Of a stretch of DNA of 49,138 bases, positions 34,726 through 45,649 are shown piece by piece. Below the pieces are notes generated by a model, which was not told the DNA's origin, ran no database searches, and saw only the letters and a program-made list of their open reading frames with translations. Both the position numbers and the translations under genes were made by a program. The stretch covers positions 1-49,138 of the forward strand of contig RPFO01000274.1 in the NCBI GenBank assembly GCA_009746045.1. The letters are read 5' to 3'. Positions within the stretch are counted from its first letter, which is position 1; each line of letters opens with the position of its first letter. Source of the stretch: Mesostigma viride (lineage: Eukaryota > Streptophyta > Mesostigmatophyceae > Mesostigmatales > Mesostigmataceae).

Positions 34726-36784
34726 TCACTTGCCAGAAAACGCGACCAAGACGATGACGACCACGGCGACCGCGATCGCACTGATGCCGACGATCATCAT
34801 CCAATTGTCTTTCTCGGTGGCGTATTTCTTATAGTCCGCTTCTGGAAGGATTCCTAGGTCGTTGAGACGTTTGGCGTTCGCTTCGGCTTCAACGGCGACC
34901 CTCGTGGATAATAACTTGTTCGCGATCTTAGACTTGTCTCTCGAAGTCTTCGTTTCCTCTATCAGTTTCTTCACATCGTCGTTGTTTTTATGGCACTCCT
35001 TGATAGCCGCCAGCCTCGACGATGCGTTCGTGTAGTCTTCGTCATCCCAATATTCTTGAAACTTGTCTTTCATGGCAGAAAACTCAAAACATTTGAAATC
35101 GGCATCTTTCATGGTAGGTTTTCCGTTTTCGGTAAGAAGAAACGCTTTTGGTATCAAGACGGTTTTTGGCATCCCGCCGGAGTTTACTGACGTTTCGAGC
35201 TCGCCTTGCGATTGTATCGCTTGGTCTAATAATTTCTCGAGGCCGCCCTGGCTATCTTGCGTTTCAGCGGTATCCGACGATTGAGACGTCGGTTGCGTCG
35301 GAGATGTGGACTGGGACGGAGGCGGGTTACTAGGTAGAGTTGGAGCCTGTGGAGGCGGAGGTGGGTTGCTGGGTTGAGTTGGAGCCTGTTGTTGTGGAGG
35401 AGGGTCGCTCGGTTGAGTTGGAGCCTGTTGTTGTGGAGGAGGGTTGCTAGGTTGAGCCGGAGCCTGTGGTGGTGGAGGAGGGGTGCTAGATTGCGTCGCG
35501 GGCGGCTCAGGAGCGGTTTCGTTCGGTTTGCCAAAGTCCGGGTTCGTAAACGTGAAGAACATCCGGGAGCTGGGGATGGACTTCGACGTGACGTCGGACT
35601 TGAACCAACAATTACCCTTCGACGGATCGGCCTTGTTGGTGGGTCGCCACGTGAATCCTGCGCACTTCGCGTTATCCTTGGCGCAGGCTTCTGCGCACGC
35701 GCTCAAACTCACGGAAGTGAGCGAGTCAGAAGAAGAACCAGCGGGAATCACGTTCAACCCAAAGTTCGTCCACGTGACGTTGTTCGACACACCCCACGTC
35801 TGAGTAGGCCTCGAGGTCCTGATCTGGCCATTATACGAGACGTTGTCCCTGTCGTAGTTCATCCATTCTGTCAGGACGTCTTCTGTGAACGTCTTTGTAT
35901 CCAGCGCCATTTTCTTCATGTTGGCGTGCATGGACGAATTTCCAGGTTTCGAGAGGAAGAGAGTCACCTGATCCCTGCAAAATGCGAGATCCACCGCGTT
36001 GTTTGCCTCTTCGGAAGTCAGCGTGGCCGCGTGATTCATCAGGACGTCTAACAATGTCATCGCGGAGGGCAAGTCGACAGGTATGGACCAAAACGCCTTC
36101 TTGAGTTCGGGAATCGCGGCAGAAGAGTTAAACGCGGCCGCCATGTATTTTCTGTCGAGGCTCGAAGATTTCGACTTCACTGCCTTAGCCCATCTCGTCA
36201 TGGGCGTGAACTTGACAACGTCGTTCGCGAGGTCGACTTGGCCGAACGCCGGACTCGCGTCGAACGCGTAGTGGTAGAACCGTCTCAAGGCGCCGTCTAC
36301 GTCGTCCTTGTTCCACATGCTTGCGACGGCCCCCCTGCCTCGCTCAGCGTAAGAACAGGCTCCGTGCTTGCGGAGGAGCCGGCCGAAGTGCTTGTCTGGG
36401 TCGTCGAGGTCGACGCGGTCGACGCGGTCGTCGCGGTTGTCGAGGTCGCGGAGGGGAGCGGGATGACGGAGTATCCCAGAGCGACCGCGACGGCTCTTGT
36501 CTGCGCTCGGGTCGAGTAATCGGCGCTCTGATTGGCAACGAACGTGTTGATGCGGCTCATGTTGTGACCGGTAGACGCAAAATCGTTCGCGCGGTAATTG
36601 TACGACTGCTGGACGGTGGATACTCCTACGACTCCGTCCGCCATCGGTCCTCTCATGGCGCTGGCCCACGATTTGGATAGCTCGTTTTCTAACGCCACTG
36701 CGGACGGGACGTCGCCCGCCTTCCACGTACGGATGAGGTCGCCCCACCCGAGAAGGACGGACATCAAAGGGGGGCTGATGTACC
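34726..36784 (-). pseudogene. PAN-like, proline-rich membrane-anchored protein, 3' part (split by copia)
   Basis: Read leftwards from the retrotransposon junction: a helical region (ISPPLMSVLLGWGDLIRTWK), a Thr/Ser linker, a frameshift at GGGGGG (36327-36332), a domain (WNKDDVDGALRRFYHYAFDA), a PAN/apple-like Cys domain (CAEACAKDNAKCAGFTWRP, CWFKSDVTSKSIPSSRMF), a Pro/Gln repeat (QAPTQPSNPPPQQ type), a helical domain and a C-terminal anchor (VGISAIAVAVVVIVLVAF). The 5' half lies at 44445-45649. PAN modules bind protein or carbohydrate, and a virion surface role is inferred. Confidence 0.65.
36780..36784. repeat. target-site duplication GTACC (left)
   Basis: Five bases at the left edge of the retrotransposon, repeated at 44440-44444. 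Confidence 0.9.
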
Positions 36785-37257
36785 AGTTAGAATGCGGTGG
36801 GATATATTGCTTGAGAACACTGAAAGCTTGGAGCAATGAATTGCTTGGTTCATTAGAAAATAGGTTTACCCTTTATCAACGTTCCTCTCACCGGCTGCGC
36901 CGCCAGTGACCGTTGGGTGCAGACCGTTGGCCCGAGGCCACACGATGACAGGTAGCCGTCTAGTCACTGCATCGTGCGATCACAGATCAATGCACGCTGC
37001 AGTACGGTCCCTATCTAGGATACTCTAGTACCGTCCAATGACAGGACACTACGTATACTGGGTACTGACATCTGTCACGTACCTCAGTACCCAAAGTACC
37101 TATCTAGGGAAACGTATGCGACTCGACTAGCATTCCTATCTGCATAGCCCACGTGGTATTTATATTCACATACCAACGTAGGTTTACAAGGCTTATTCAT
37201 ACGTTGTATTCACAATGCCTTTGAGACTTAGTCTACAGCAAAGCATGGAGACTAACT
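36785..37257 (-). repeat. LTR (3' LTR in element orientation)
   Basis: 473 bp. Contains GGATACTCTAGTACCGTCC and several GTAC-type words. It differs from the other LTR at CTGAAAGCTTGG (CTGAAGCTTGG there) and CACAGATC (CACAAATC there). Confidence 0.9.
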
Positions 37258-37630
37258 CCAGTATTGTTTTATTATTTATTTCTTAATGCAGGTCTGCACC
37301 CCCAACATTATTGTTATTGTTTTTAAGTTGATTAGGGGTACAAAAGAGACATGGCTGGTTGAGCCAGGTTGGTTACAGCTGGCTGTTCTGGCCAGGTGTT
37401 ATATTGCACATTAAATAAGGTGTACACAGCTGGCTGGTTTGGCCAGTTACTGAAGCACACATTAAGTAAGTGGATACAAAGCTTGTGTCCTCAAGCTGCA
37501 AATGGATACAAATCTGACCTAGCCAGCACTCACACCCCACAACGAATGTGTTGAATTTTATGGCGCCCAGCAGCTATCGCTGTGGTAAGGGGGTTGGTGG
37601 TTGTGTACTGTGCTATGGCCAGTCATTTAT
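37258..37630. other. copia 3' untranslated region
   Basis: Between pol stop and LTR. Includes repeated words (GGCTGGTTGAGCCAGGTTGG, GGCTGGTTTGGCCAG) and, 40 bases from the LTR, a purine run on the minus strand (GTTGGGGGTGCAG) that could serve as polypurine tract. No gene. Confidence 0.45.
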
Positions 37631-40600
37631 TCAAACACTGACTCTGATATCATAGGGGTTCATGTTCTGAAAGAGGAGCTGGTACTGTTGGCCAGCAGCA
37701 TCCCGCAGCTTCGTGAGAGCGTCTGCTGGGTTGTCCTCATCATCCACATGAGTCCAGCTGGAAAAATAGGTGGCCTCCTGTTTGAGGATCACCCAATCCA
37801 AGTCAGTGTGGACAGCAGCAGAGACAGATTTCTTGGTTAGAAAACTGATCACAGATTGGCTGTCAGTATAGAGATGTGAGATGACATTGCATGTGCTGCC
37901 TGCCTGGGTTTGTAGCCAGGTGAGCATGTGCTGCAGGGAACGAGCATGCAATGCAGCAGACACCACAGCACGACATTCAGCTGAGTTGCTGCTGCCAGGT
38001 TTTCTGCGGTGTAGCCTGCTGTACCAGGAAGTGAGGGACATGTAATCTGACCTGTTGGTGAGAAAAAACAGCCCTGATTCCCGTGCCCCCATCTGATTGA
38101 TTGTTCTGCTCTCCATGGAGCTGTCCATGACACATTGGATGTGGATGTCTTCCATCAGATTCAGGCCATGGAGGATGAGGGGGGGACAGTCATTGACCAA
38201 CTTCCTGATGTGACTGCATTTGATCTTGACTAGAACATCATGGGTGACCCTGCTGATGACAGCTAAGGGAGCCCCACAGATGGCTGACCACCACCCCAGT
38301 TTGCCCTGAACAGTGGCACACATATGTAAGGGGAGGTAGTTGTCCTGCAGCAGATCTAGACAATCTTGGATATATTCTGCAGGAGGGGAGAGAGAGCAGA
38401 CCCACTGATCTGGCTGCCTATGCAGCTGCAACATGATGCCACAGAACTGGATGGGGGTTGTGCTCAATTCCACCTGTTTGCCAATCTCATATGATTCCTG
38501 GACCTGCTGAATAAAGGTTTCCACCTCAGCTCTAGGCCCACAAATGAGTTGGTCATCTCCATGCCACACAAAGAACAGCAGTCCAGAGGGGGTGGGTACA
38601 ACAAAAAAGCATGGGTCCAGGTCATCATACGTGGCCTTGAGCTTTTTGAATACTTCCTCTGCTGAGTCTCTGAAAATTTTTGGGGCACTGACAAGCCCTT
38701 CCACCCCAATGTTGATGATAAGGTGGGGCTCATCAATATAAGGTTTCCACACAGCTGGGGTGTCTACCACGTACACCTTCCCTTTCCACACAGATTCAGC
38801 CTTTTCTGGGTCCCCCCTGAGGAAGGCCCTTTTAATATCAGTGGCTTTGCAGACATAGTCTTGGCCTGCATTGAGGTTGTGGAGGAAGAGGGAGAGCATG
38901 ATCCTGAGTGAGGTTTGTTGCAGCCCAGGTGTGTATGTTTCCCCTTTTGGCAGTGTGGAGGTCCCCTTTAATTCTGTGACACATGGTCTGGCATGGAAGA
39001 TTGGGGAGCCCACTTTTTGTGGTTTTTGTTTGAGAACAAATTTTAATCTGAGCTTTTTGGCTCCCTCTGGCACGTCCCATGAAGGGGTGACAGGCGGTTT
39101 GTATTGAGGGTTTTTGGGGTTGGGCAGGACCCATTCCTGCCTGGCTTGGTGGACAATGGCCATCAGCCACTTGGTAAACCCTTTTTGTGTTTTGCATTCT
39201 TGTATGACGTGGGAGATTTGGTGGGGTGAGTGCATGGCTATGTCCCACTTACCCAGCCCAAAGGCTGAGGGATGGAGGAACTGGCTGTGCACTAACTTGT
39301 CCAGATCAGGGATCTCCCCTGGTGCATACTGAGTGTTGACTGCCTTGATGACAGCATCCATACCAGGGACAATACTGGAGAGAGGGATTTTAAAGTGGTC
39401 CAGAGGAACTGCACCCACCCCTGTGACACTGAGCTCATTAGCTGAGATAAGCACCCCAGGATAGGATACAAAAGGTTCCCCCAACAAGGTGTTACCAGAG
39501 TACCCCTCCACCACCTGGAAGGGTGTCTGAATACCAAGTATAGGGAGCATCACTTGTCCCACTACATCCAGTGAGCTTTGGCCTGAGAAATCCTGCACCC
39601 GTGCCCAAAATGAAGGTGCAATCTCAAGACCAGGGATGGCTTGTGCACTGATCACACTGACCTGTGCCTGAGTGTCTATTGCCAGGGTCCAGGGGTCCTG
39701 ACTAGTGCACACAGCTGAGACTTTTGCCAACCCTGCGGCCACAGCAGCTTGTTGCTTATGTGACCTGTGTAATGCTTGCAAGGCGACTGCCAATCTTGAC
39801 CTCAGAGCGGGAGGGTTGGCAGACAATTTGGTGCCTTGGGGCTGAGCTAATGCTTCCAACCCAGCTACCTCGTGCCTGGTTAAGCAATCCCCAGGTTGTG
39901 AAGTGGGCCTGGCTTCACTGAGGGTGGAAGGGTTCACAGAGGGTGCTGTGGTGCTGTCAACAGCAGTAATTGGTGGCTCAGAGCTACTGCTGGGCATGCT
40001 GGAGTTGCCAGATAGAAGTAGTGAGTCCATGCTTAAAGACTCTTCCCCAGGCACGTCTGCCATGGGAGAATAATACTTCTTAATTCTATGACAGCTCACC
40101 CTGTGACGCTTCCCATTGATATTGTGCTTGACCTCCACGGTCTTGCTGTTTTTGGTAAATCCACGGATGGTAACTGGACCTAGCCAAGTTCCAACCTTAC
40201 CAAAGCTGTTTTCCTTGTAATAGAGAACTTGATCACCTTTTTGGAATACTGGCCTGGAATGGGTTTTATCTTTTTCTGCCAGTTTTGCTGAGGTTTGTGC
40301 ACGTGCAGTGTTGTACAGTGCTATCACCTCTGGGGGATATACACCTGCCTGCAGGCCTGCTGGGATTACTTCACCCCACGTGGCATGCAAGACAGGTCTC
40401 ATGTTTAGGGTTGTGCACATTTCATGACACCAGAGTGCCCTGTCACAATAGACCCCTGAAGTAGCATCCTTGGAAGGATTTTTGGCTAGTAGGGTTTTGA
40501 CAGATCTGATGGTTCTTTCAATGACCCCCTGACCCTCATGATCTTCCAGCCCAGCAATCTCTATTGCTTCACACCCTTCCAGGTCAGTCAGACAAGAAAA

Positions 40601-41344
40601 TTGTTGATCAAGCAAAATTCTGTCAACTGGGTAGAATCTGGGTAAAGCAATCATGAGTGCAACACGTAGCTGCCCTGCAGACATGCCAGGTAGGGGTTCC
40701 ATTACTGTGAACCTGGACCATGAGTCTTTTAGGATCAGGTAGGGTTGGACATCTTTGTTGATGTGCATCACATCCCCCACTATCATGCCCCTATTGGTGG
40801 AAGGAGTTGCAGTATGCCATTTTTGAGGTTTGGGGCTATTGAACTGACATTCTTGACAGTGTTGTCTAGCCAGTTTTACTGCATTCCTGAGTTGTTTTCC
40901 CATGCTACTACCCCCCAGCCGTCTGGCCAGTTCCTCAGCCACTGTTTCATGACCCATGGCTAGGTGCAGCTGATGAGCAAGCTCCTTGATATCTATGGAG
41001 TTGTCAACAGTAGGGGTTAGTGCTTTTATGTAAGGTTCCAGAACAGGGTGTTGGGAGGACAGTAAGGTTGCTGCCTCAAAATCAATTATGCCCTGGTTGC
41101 CATCCCCAATGGTAATGAGATCATCATCCTCAGAGTACATAAGGTGAGTGAACTCACATTGATTTGGGTAGCGAGGCCTGTTGCAACGGCTGCCTGGAGG
41201 CCCCAGGGGATGACGTGCGTGCCAGCAGCCCGGGCAGAGATCCACCCCGTTGGCCAGGGAGTCGTTGTTGGGGCAGTTGTGCCGTGCGTGCCCTCGTTGG
41301 AAGCACCTCAGGCACCTTATGGACCCCCCAGGGTTGCCAGGCTG

Positions 41345-41375
<31 letters not shown>

Positions 41376-41518
41376 CCCTGCTGGGACCGGTTCTGGCCCT
41401 GCTGGGACCTGTTGTTGTTGTTGTTTTGGCCCTGTTGGGACCTGTTGTTATTGTTGCCCTGCTGGGACCTGTTGTTGTTGTTGTTGTTGTTGTTGTTGGG
41501 GTTGCCATGCAGGGGCAC
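37631..41518 (-). CDS. pol: copia-type pol: zinc knuckle, integrase, protease, RT, RNase H
   Basis: An open frame of 1295 residues. Order seen: Asn-rich start, zinc knuckle CLRCFQRGHARHNC (about 70), integrase with HLAMGH...CQEC zinc site and D (GDVMHINKD), D (RILLDQQF), E (QGVIERTIRSVKTLL), at about 180-470; a retropepsin-like segment (WTLAIDTQAQVSVIS ... NTLLGEPFV, about 620-720); RT (DIKRAFLRG, FFVWHGDDQLICG, about 800-1010); RNase H (CVMDSS, SNSAECRAV, LYTDSQSVI, about 1120-1260). Copia elements usually have protease before integrase; here the protease-like segment follows it. The RT box is HGDD instead of YVDD. It overlaps the preceding gag-like ORF in another frame across the Asn/Thr repeat, so frameshifting may link them. 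Confidence 0.85.
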
Positions 41519-42720
41519 ACGGTGCCACGTGTTGCCACGCCCCTGAGAGCCACTGCCCCCTTGGTGGGAGGACTTGTGGGTCTTGGGTGCCCCCCCTGGC
41601 TGGCCTGCCCCTTGCGTTTGTGGCCTTGGACACCCTGGACCTTGGGGTCCTGGGCCTGGTTGTTGCCAGTACCCAGGGGGTCCACTGCCTCCTCGATATA
41701 GAGCATGGCAGCTCTGAAGTTGTCCCAGAGGGACTTGAGGCCTGTAAGCAGGGTAGCCAGGACAGAAGGTTGCAAATTAGCTTTTGTTAGCCAGGTGTGG
41801 ATGAGATACCTTGGTTGGAGCTTGAGAAGCTCAAGGTCTTTCTCAATCATTACCCTGTATGTTTTTGCATCCCCAGAGAGGTTATTCTTGTTCACCTTAT
41901 ATGCAGCAAGCCAGTTGAAACGTTCTACTGCTTCCATGTGGTTATTGGTAAGCACTAGCTGTTTCAGATCAGTGATAAAGGTAGGCCACTGTTCAATGGC
42001 TGCTTCAGGTGTCAGGGTACGTTCCTGATAGGTTTGAATCAATGCTCTGATTGCAGGAGATGATTGATGGAATGTGGAGGAGGCCCTGAGAGCCTTAAAC
42101 TGATGTCTAAGGTTAAGACCTTCCATCCCATACTCCAAAGCAAAAACAAATTGCTTAGCTTGTTCAACAGTGTGACCCTCAGGCAAGCCAGCAATATTGA
42201 TTTTGGATTCCTTTTTATGAGGGTTAAACACACCTGTGAGAGGGGGGTTGGCCCTCAAGAAGCTGTCGGTTGCTTGTTGCAGGCGGGTGGGGTCCAGGTT
42301 GATGGTCCCCCGCTCATACCGCGACATCAGGGCGCGCAGGCCCTCGACAGTTTGCAGCTGGTTAGCTGTTAACTGCTGATCTTGCAACGAGGCCAGCTGG
42401 GCCTGGAGAATGGCGAGCTGTTCCAGGACATCCCCGCTCCTTGGGGGGGCCTCAGCAGGCCTGTTGGGTGCCTGTGGCACCTCTGCACCTCCCCCCAGGG
42501 CCTCCTGGGGTCCTGGCCACCCCCCCTGGTTTGGGAGGGGGCCCCAACCCACAGGGCGAACCTGGGGTGGTGGGGGAGGGGGAGGGGGGGTCATGGTGGC
42601 CCTGGGGGAGCCCGGGGGTGTCCGGGTAACCCCACTGGGTCCAGCCCCATCGGTGGAGGGGCGGGCAGGGGTGTCTGCCTCTGCTCTCCTCCTGGCCTCC
42701 TCCCGCATGAGACGCTTCAT
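41317..42720 (-). CDS. gag: copia gag-like capsid ORF
   Basis: Starts at an ATG overlapping the preceding stop (ATGA). A Pro-rich N-terminus is followed by a helical capsid-like region (KQFVFALEYGMEGLNLRHQF, FNWLAAYKVNKNNLSGDAKT, LIHTWLTKANLQPSVLATLL), then a basic linker and Thr repeats (ACC/AAC microsatellite 41340-41510) where sense passes to the pol frame. Typical gag folding; 467 residues as read. Confidence 0.7.
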
Positions 42721-43949
42721 CTCCTTGCGTACCTCATGCTCCCGGAGGGCTGCCTGAAAGCAGCCTCATCCTCGGGTATGTCAGGGAGTGGTTCTCCCAT
42801 GATCATAGCAGGCCGGACTGGACAGTCCGCCTCTTTGCCCTTCCTCGCGCCCAGGGCCAGCAGTCCCTCCTTGTACTGCAGGGGTTGGGGGGGAGAGGGT
42901 TTCTTGCTGGTGGTTTCCAGCGGGGGGGCTTCTTCAGCTACCACCCCATGTTTGGCCAAGATGGCCTCCGTGACCCTGGCTTGGGTGATGGAGGACATGG
43001 TTTTAAAGTGTGCTGACCGAGCAAGCTCGGCCAGGTCTTGACTGTCCGCATAGTCCATGGGATAGTCAGCATTTTTTAAGAGGTCACGTAACCGCTGGGT
43101 GGCCTCGCGGTACGCGTCCGCCATCGCCTGGTGGGTAGCCAGGCGACGGGCGGCTTCCTCTTCATATTCTTGCCGCTTAGCGGCGAGCCGAAAAGCCGCC
43201 TCTCGGCGGACCTCTCGGTCCCGCTGCCGCGCTCGGCGTTCTTCATTTGCCACCAGCGCGGCCTGCTCGACCGCCAGGAGCGCTGGGGTAAGATTGATCT
43301 CAGTCTCCCCATCGGGGAGACTGGCAGTGTCGGATACCTCATCGTCGGACATTGGTTGTCCGGCGATGGGTTCCACAGGTTTTCGCACCACCCGTGCGAG
43401 TTTAATACTCTCCATGTCCTTCTTCTTGCGAAGAAGGGACGCAGAGGGTCGCCCAAACGTTAGCTCAATGTGGTTATGTCCCTGGGCGAAAGGGACATTA
43501 AGGTTTGATGTGGCGGGACGAAAGGTAATCGTCCCGTCCGGTGCCACCGAGGCCGTCTGACGGGGCATACGCTCCCGAAGAGATGGCAACGTGGGGCCGG
43601 ACTGTGGAGCCTCAGTGGGGTTTACCACCGAGGTCTCCGCAGCCATGGCCGCGCCAGCCGTGGTTGCGGCTGGGGCGGCCGCCGGAGTCGAGGGTAAGCC
43701 GGTCTCCCCGGGGGGAGCCGTCTCGGCCTCCGGCCTCGCAGGGGAGGGGGGTAGGTCGGTCGGCTTTGCAGCCGCCGTCCCCTCGTCCTGGCAACCATTG
43801 TGAGTCTTTTTGTTCTTTTTCTTTTTCTTGGAAATGGCCGCATCGCCAGCCGGCTTCTTGTTGTTGTCTCTGGGCATCCGCCGATCCTGCCCATCATCAT
43901 CCTCGTTGTAGGTAAGCTTCTTAGCGACATTCTTGTTCGTGATAGCCAT
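42717..43949 (-). CDS. first ORF of the copia element (gag N-terminal region)
   Basis: MAITNKNVAKKLTYNEDDDG opens a Lys-rich then Ala/Pro-rich region, a middle segment (ITFRPATSNLNVPFAQGHNH) and a long Arg/Glu/Ala coiled coil (VANEERRARQRDREVRREAA), ending MRYARR. The stop overlaps the gag-like ATG. It begins 18 bases after the 5' LTR. 410 residues; unusual as a separate upstream ORF, perhaps one gag split by a frameshift. Confidence 0.65.
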   Translation of the reverse strand: MAITNKNVAKKLTYNEDDDGQDRRMPRDNNKKPAGDAAISKKKKKNKKTHNGCQDEGTAAAKPTDLPPSPARPEAETAPPGETGLPSTPAAAPAATTAGAAMAAETSVVNPTEAPQSGPTLPSLRERMPRQTASVAPDGTITFRPATSNLNVPFAQGHNHIELTFGRPSASLLRKKKDMESIKLARVVRKPVEPIAGQPMSDDEVSDTASLPDGETEINLTPALLAVEQAALVANEERRARQRDREVRREAAFRLAAKRQEYEEEAARRLATHQAMADAYREATQRLRDLLKNADYPMDYADSQDLAELARSAHFKTMSSITQARVTEAILAKHGVVAEEAPPLETTSKKPSPPQPLQYKEGLLALGARKGKEADCPVRPAMIMGEPLPDIPEDEAAFRQPSGSMRYARR

Positions 43950-43967
43950 GGTAGCAAATAAAATTCA

Positions 43968-44439
43968 AGTTAGAATGCGGTGGGATATATTGCTTGAGAA
44001 CACTGAAGCTTGGAGCAATGAATTGCTTGGTTCATTAGAAAATAGGTTTACCCTTTATCAACGTTCCTCTCACCGGCTGCGCCGCCAGTGACCGTTGGGT
44101 GCAGACCGTTGGCCCGAGGCCACACGATGACAGGTAGCCGTCTAGTCACTGCATCGTGCGATCACAAATCAATGCACGCTGCAGTACGGTCCCTATCTAG
44201 GATACTCTAGTACCGTCCAATGACAGGACACTACGTATACTGGGTACTGACATCTGTCACGTACCTCAGTACCCAAAGTACCTATCTAGGGAAACGTATG
44301 CGACTCGACTAGCATTCCTATCTGCATAGCCCACGTGGTATTTATATTCACATACCAACGTAGGTTTACAAGGCTTATTCATACGTTGTATTCACAATGC
44401 CTTTGAGACTTAGTCTACAGCAAAGCATGGAGACTAACT
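43968..44439 (-). repeat. LTR (5' LTR in element orientation)
   Basis: 472 bp, nearly identical to 36785-37257. Its outer edge meets the second GTACC. Confidence 0.9.
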
Positions 44440-44444
44440 GTACC
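44440..44444. repeat. target-site duplication GTACC (right)
   Basis: Right copy. One copy removed, the two halves of the PAN-like gene are in the same frame at the junction. Confidence 0.9.
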
Positions 44445-45649
44445 CCCTTTGGGACGCTAGGACTTCTATGTCATTGGTGGGAAGGTCCCTTGTAAGGCGA
44501 GCGAGAAGGGTGGATACGACGATTTCGCGCCTCTTGGCGGGAGTGAGCCTTGCCCCCCCGGAAGACGGGAGGGCGCTTATCGCGTTTTCGTCCCACTGAT
44601 TGGCTTGGACTCGCTTGATCTCTTCGGCGAGCGCCAGGTGCACCTTATCTGGCACCCACAGGCTCCCAATCAACAAGTAGGGAGGCAAGCCCGGAGTAGG
44701 CGCGGGAGCGGTGGCGGGGGGATGACGGGCGCCGAACTCGTCGCAGGGGCTGAAGGAGGAGCGGTGGCGGGGGGGGTGACGGCCGCTTGCTGAGAAGTGG
44801 CGGGCGGTGGCTGAGAAGCGGTGGCGGAGGGAGGTATTTGCGATCGCGGCACCGTGACATCGTACAAGTACCCGTGATCCTGGCTCTTCCATTGGACTGT
44901 GAATTCCGTGACCGTTTCTCCCTGAATCCCCGTCGATGTCCATCTCGTGACGTACGCGGTTTGTCTGGCTATTTCACTGGGCTGTATATCTTCGGGCCGT
45001 CTCGACACTGGATAATCAGGAAACGTTGCCTTGTCAAGATACTTCGACACATCCGATCCCTTCCATGTGCCGCTTATTGGTTTGTTTGGGTCTGAAATGT
45101 TGCGGACTGAGAAAAAAACGCCTGGCTGCGGTGTAAACACCTTTTGCTTGACGAAGTCGCCTCTCTCCTTGTTGGTCGCATACATATCTTTCGTAGCGGC
45201 GTTCACACTAGAGAAAGTTTGACCAATGATCGCAGCCGCCGTGGCGGCCTGGCCGGAACTCTGCGCTACGGACTGGAGGGCGGGGGCGGGGTTCCTGAAA
45301 TCGGGGTTGGTCAGCGTGTAAAAGGTCCGTGAACTAGGAATAGCTTTGCTGGTCACGTCGGATTTGAACCAGCAAGACCCGATCGATGGGTTTTGTTCGT
45401 TCGCGCGCCACGTGAACCCCGCGCAACGGTTGCTATCCCTCGCGCATATGGCGGCACATTCTTGCATGGTCTTTCCGGACGCGGAGTCCTTATCTTGCCC
45501 GCGGGGACCACGTTCAGACCGAACCCTGACCACGTGACCTTGTTCTCGATCCCCCAGGCCCTGTTGTTCACGCTCGGCGCGGCGGGCGTGGTGGCCTTCT
45601 CCCGTTCGAGCCACAACTCCAGACCTCCTTGAACGAAAGTGCCCGTCAT
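44445..45649 (-). pseudogene. PAN-like, proline-rich membrane-anchored protein, 5' part
   Basis: The ATG at 45649 overlaps the upstream gene's stop (TGATG). MTGTFVQGGLELWLEREKAT leads to WGIENKVTWSGFGLNVVPAG, where a frameshift (about 45495-45505) occurs; then a PAN-like domain (TMQECAAICARDSNRCAGFT, CWFKSDVTSKAIPSSRTFYT), a beta domain (about 44880-45180), a Pro/Ala linker with another shift at a C6 run (about 44718), and LPPYLLIGSLWVPDKVHLAL to EVLASQRG at the junction. The two PAN-like modules, here and in the 3' part, are clear internal duplicates. The whole gene would encode about 1090 residues. Confidence 0.65.

Larger units (their letters stand above)
36785..44439 (-). mobile_element. 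Ty1/copia-type LTR retrotransposon, 7655 bp
   Basis: Complete element on the minus strand with two LTRs (36785-37257 and 43968-44439), a 5-bp target duplication GTACC, gag-like ORFs and pol. The LTRs differ by only one indel and one substitution that I could find, so the insertion is recent. It interrupts the PAN-like gene. The termini are AGTTAG...CTAACT rather than TG...CA. Only 18 bases lie between the 5' LTR and the gag ATG, and no common primer-binding site is obvious. Confidence 0.9.

Noticed and set aside
36297-36836. Start of the PAN-like gene within the LTR (ORF beginning MLQAFSVLKQ)
   Set aside because: The first 17 residues come from the LTR; the real upstream coding sequence lies beyond the retrotransposon at 44445-45649.
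41144-41790. Plus-strand Val/Cys-rich ORFs over the GTT repeat
   Set aside because: Antisense of the poly-Asn/Thr stretch of the copia ORFs.
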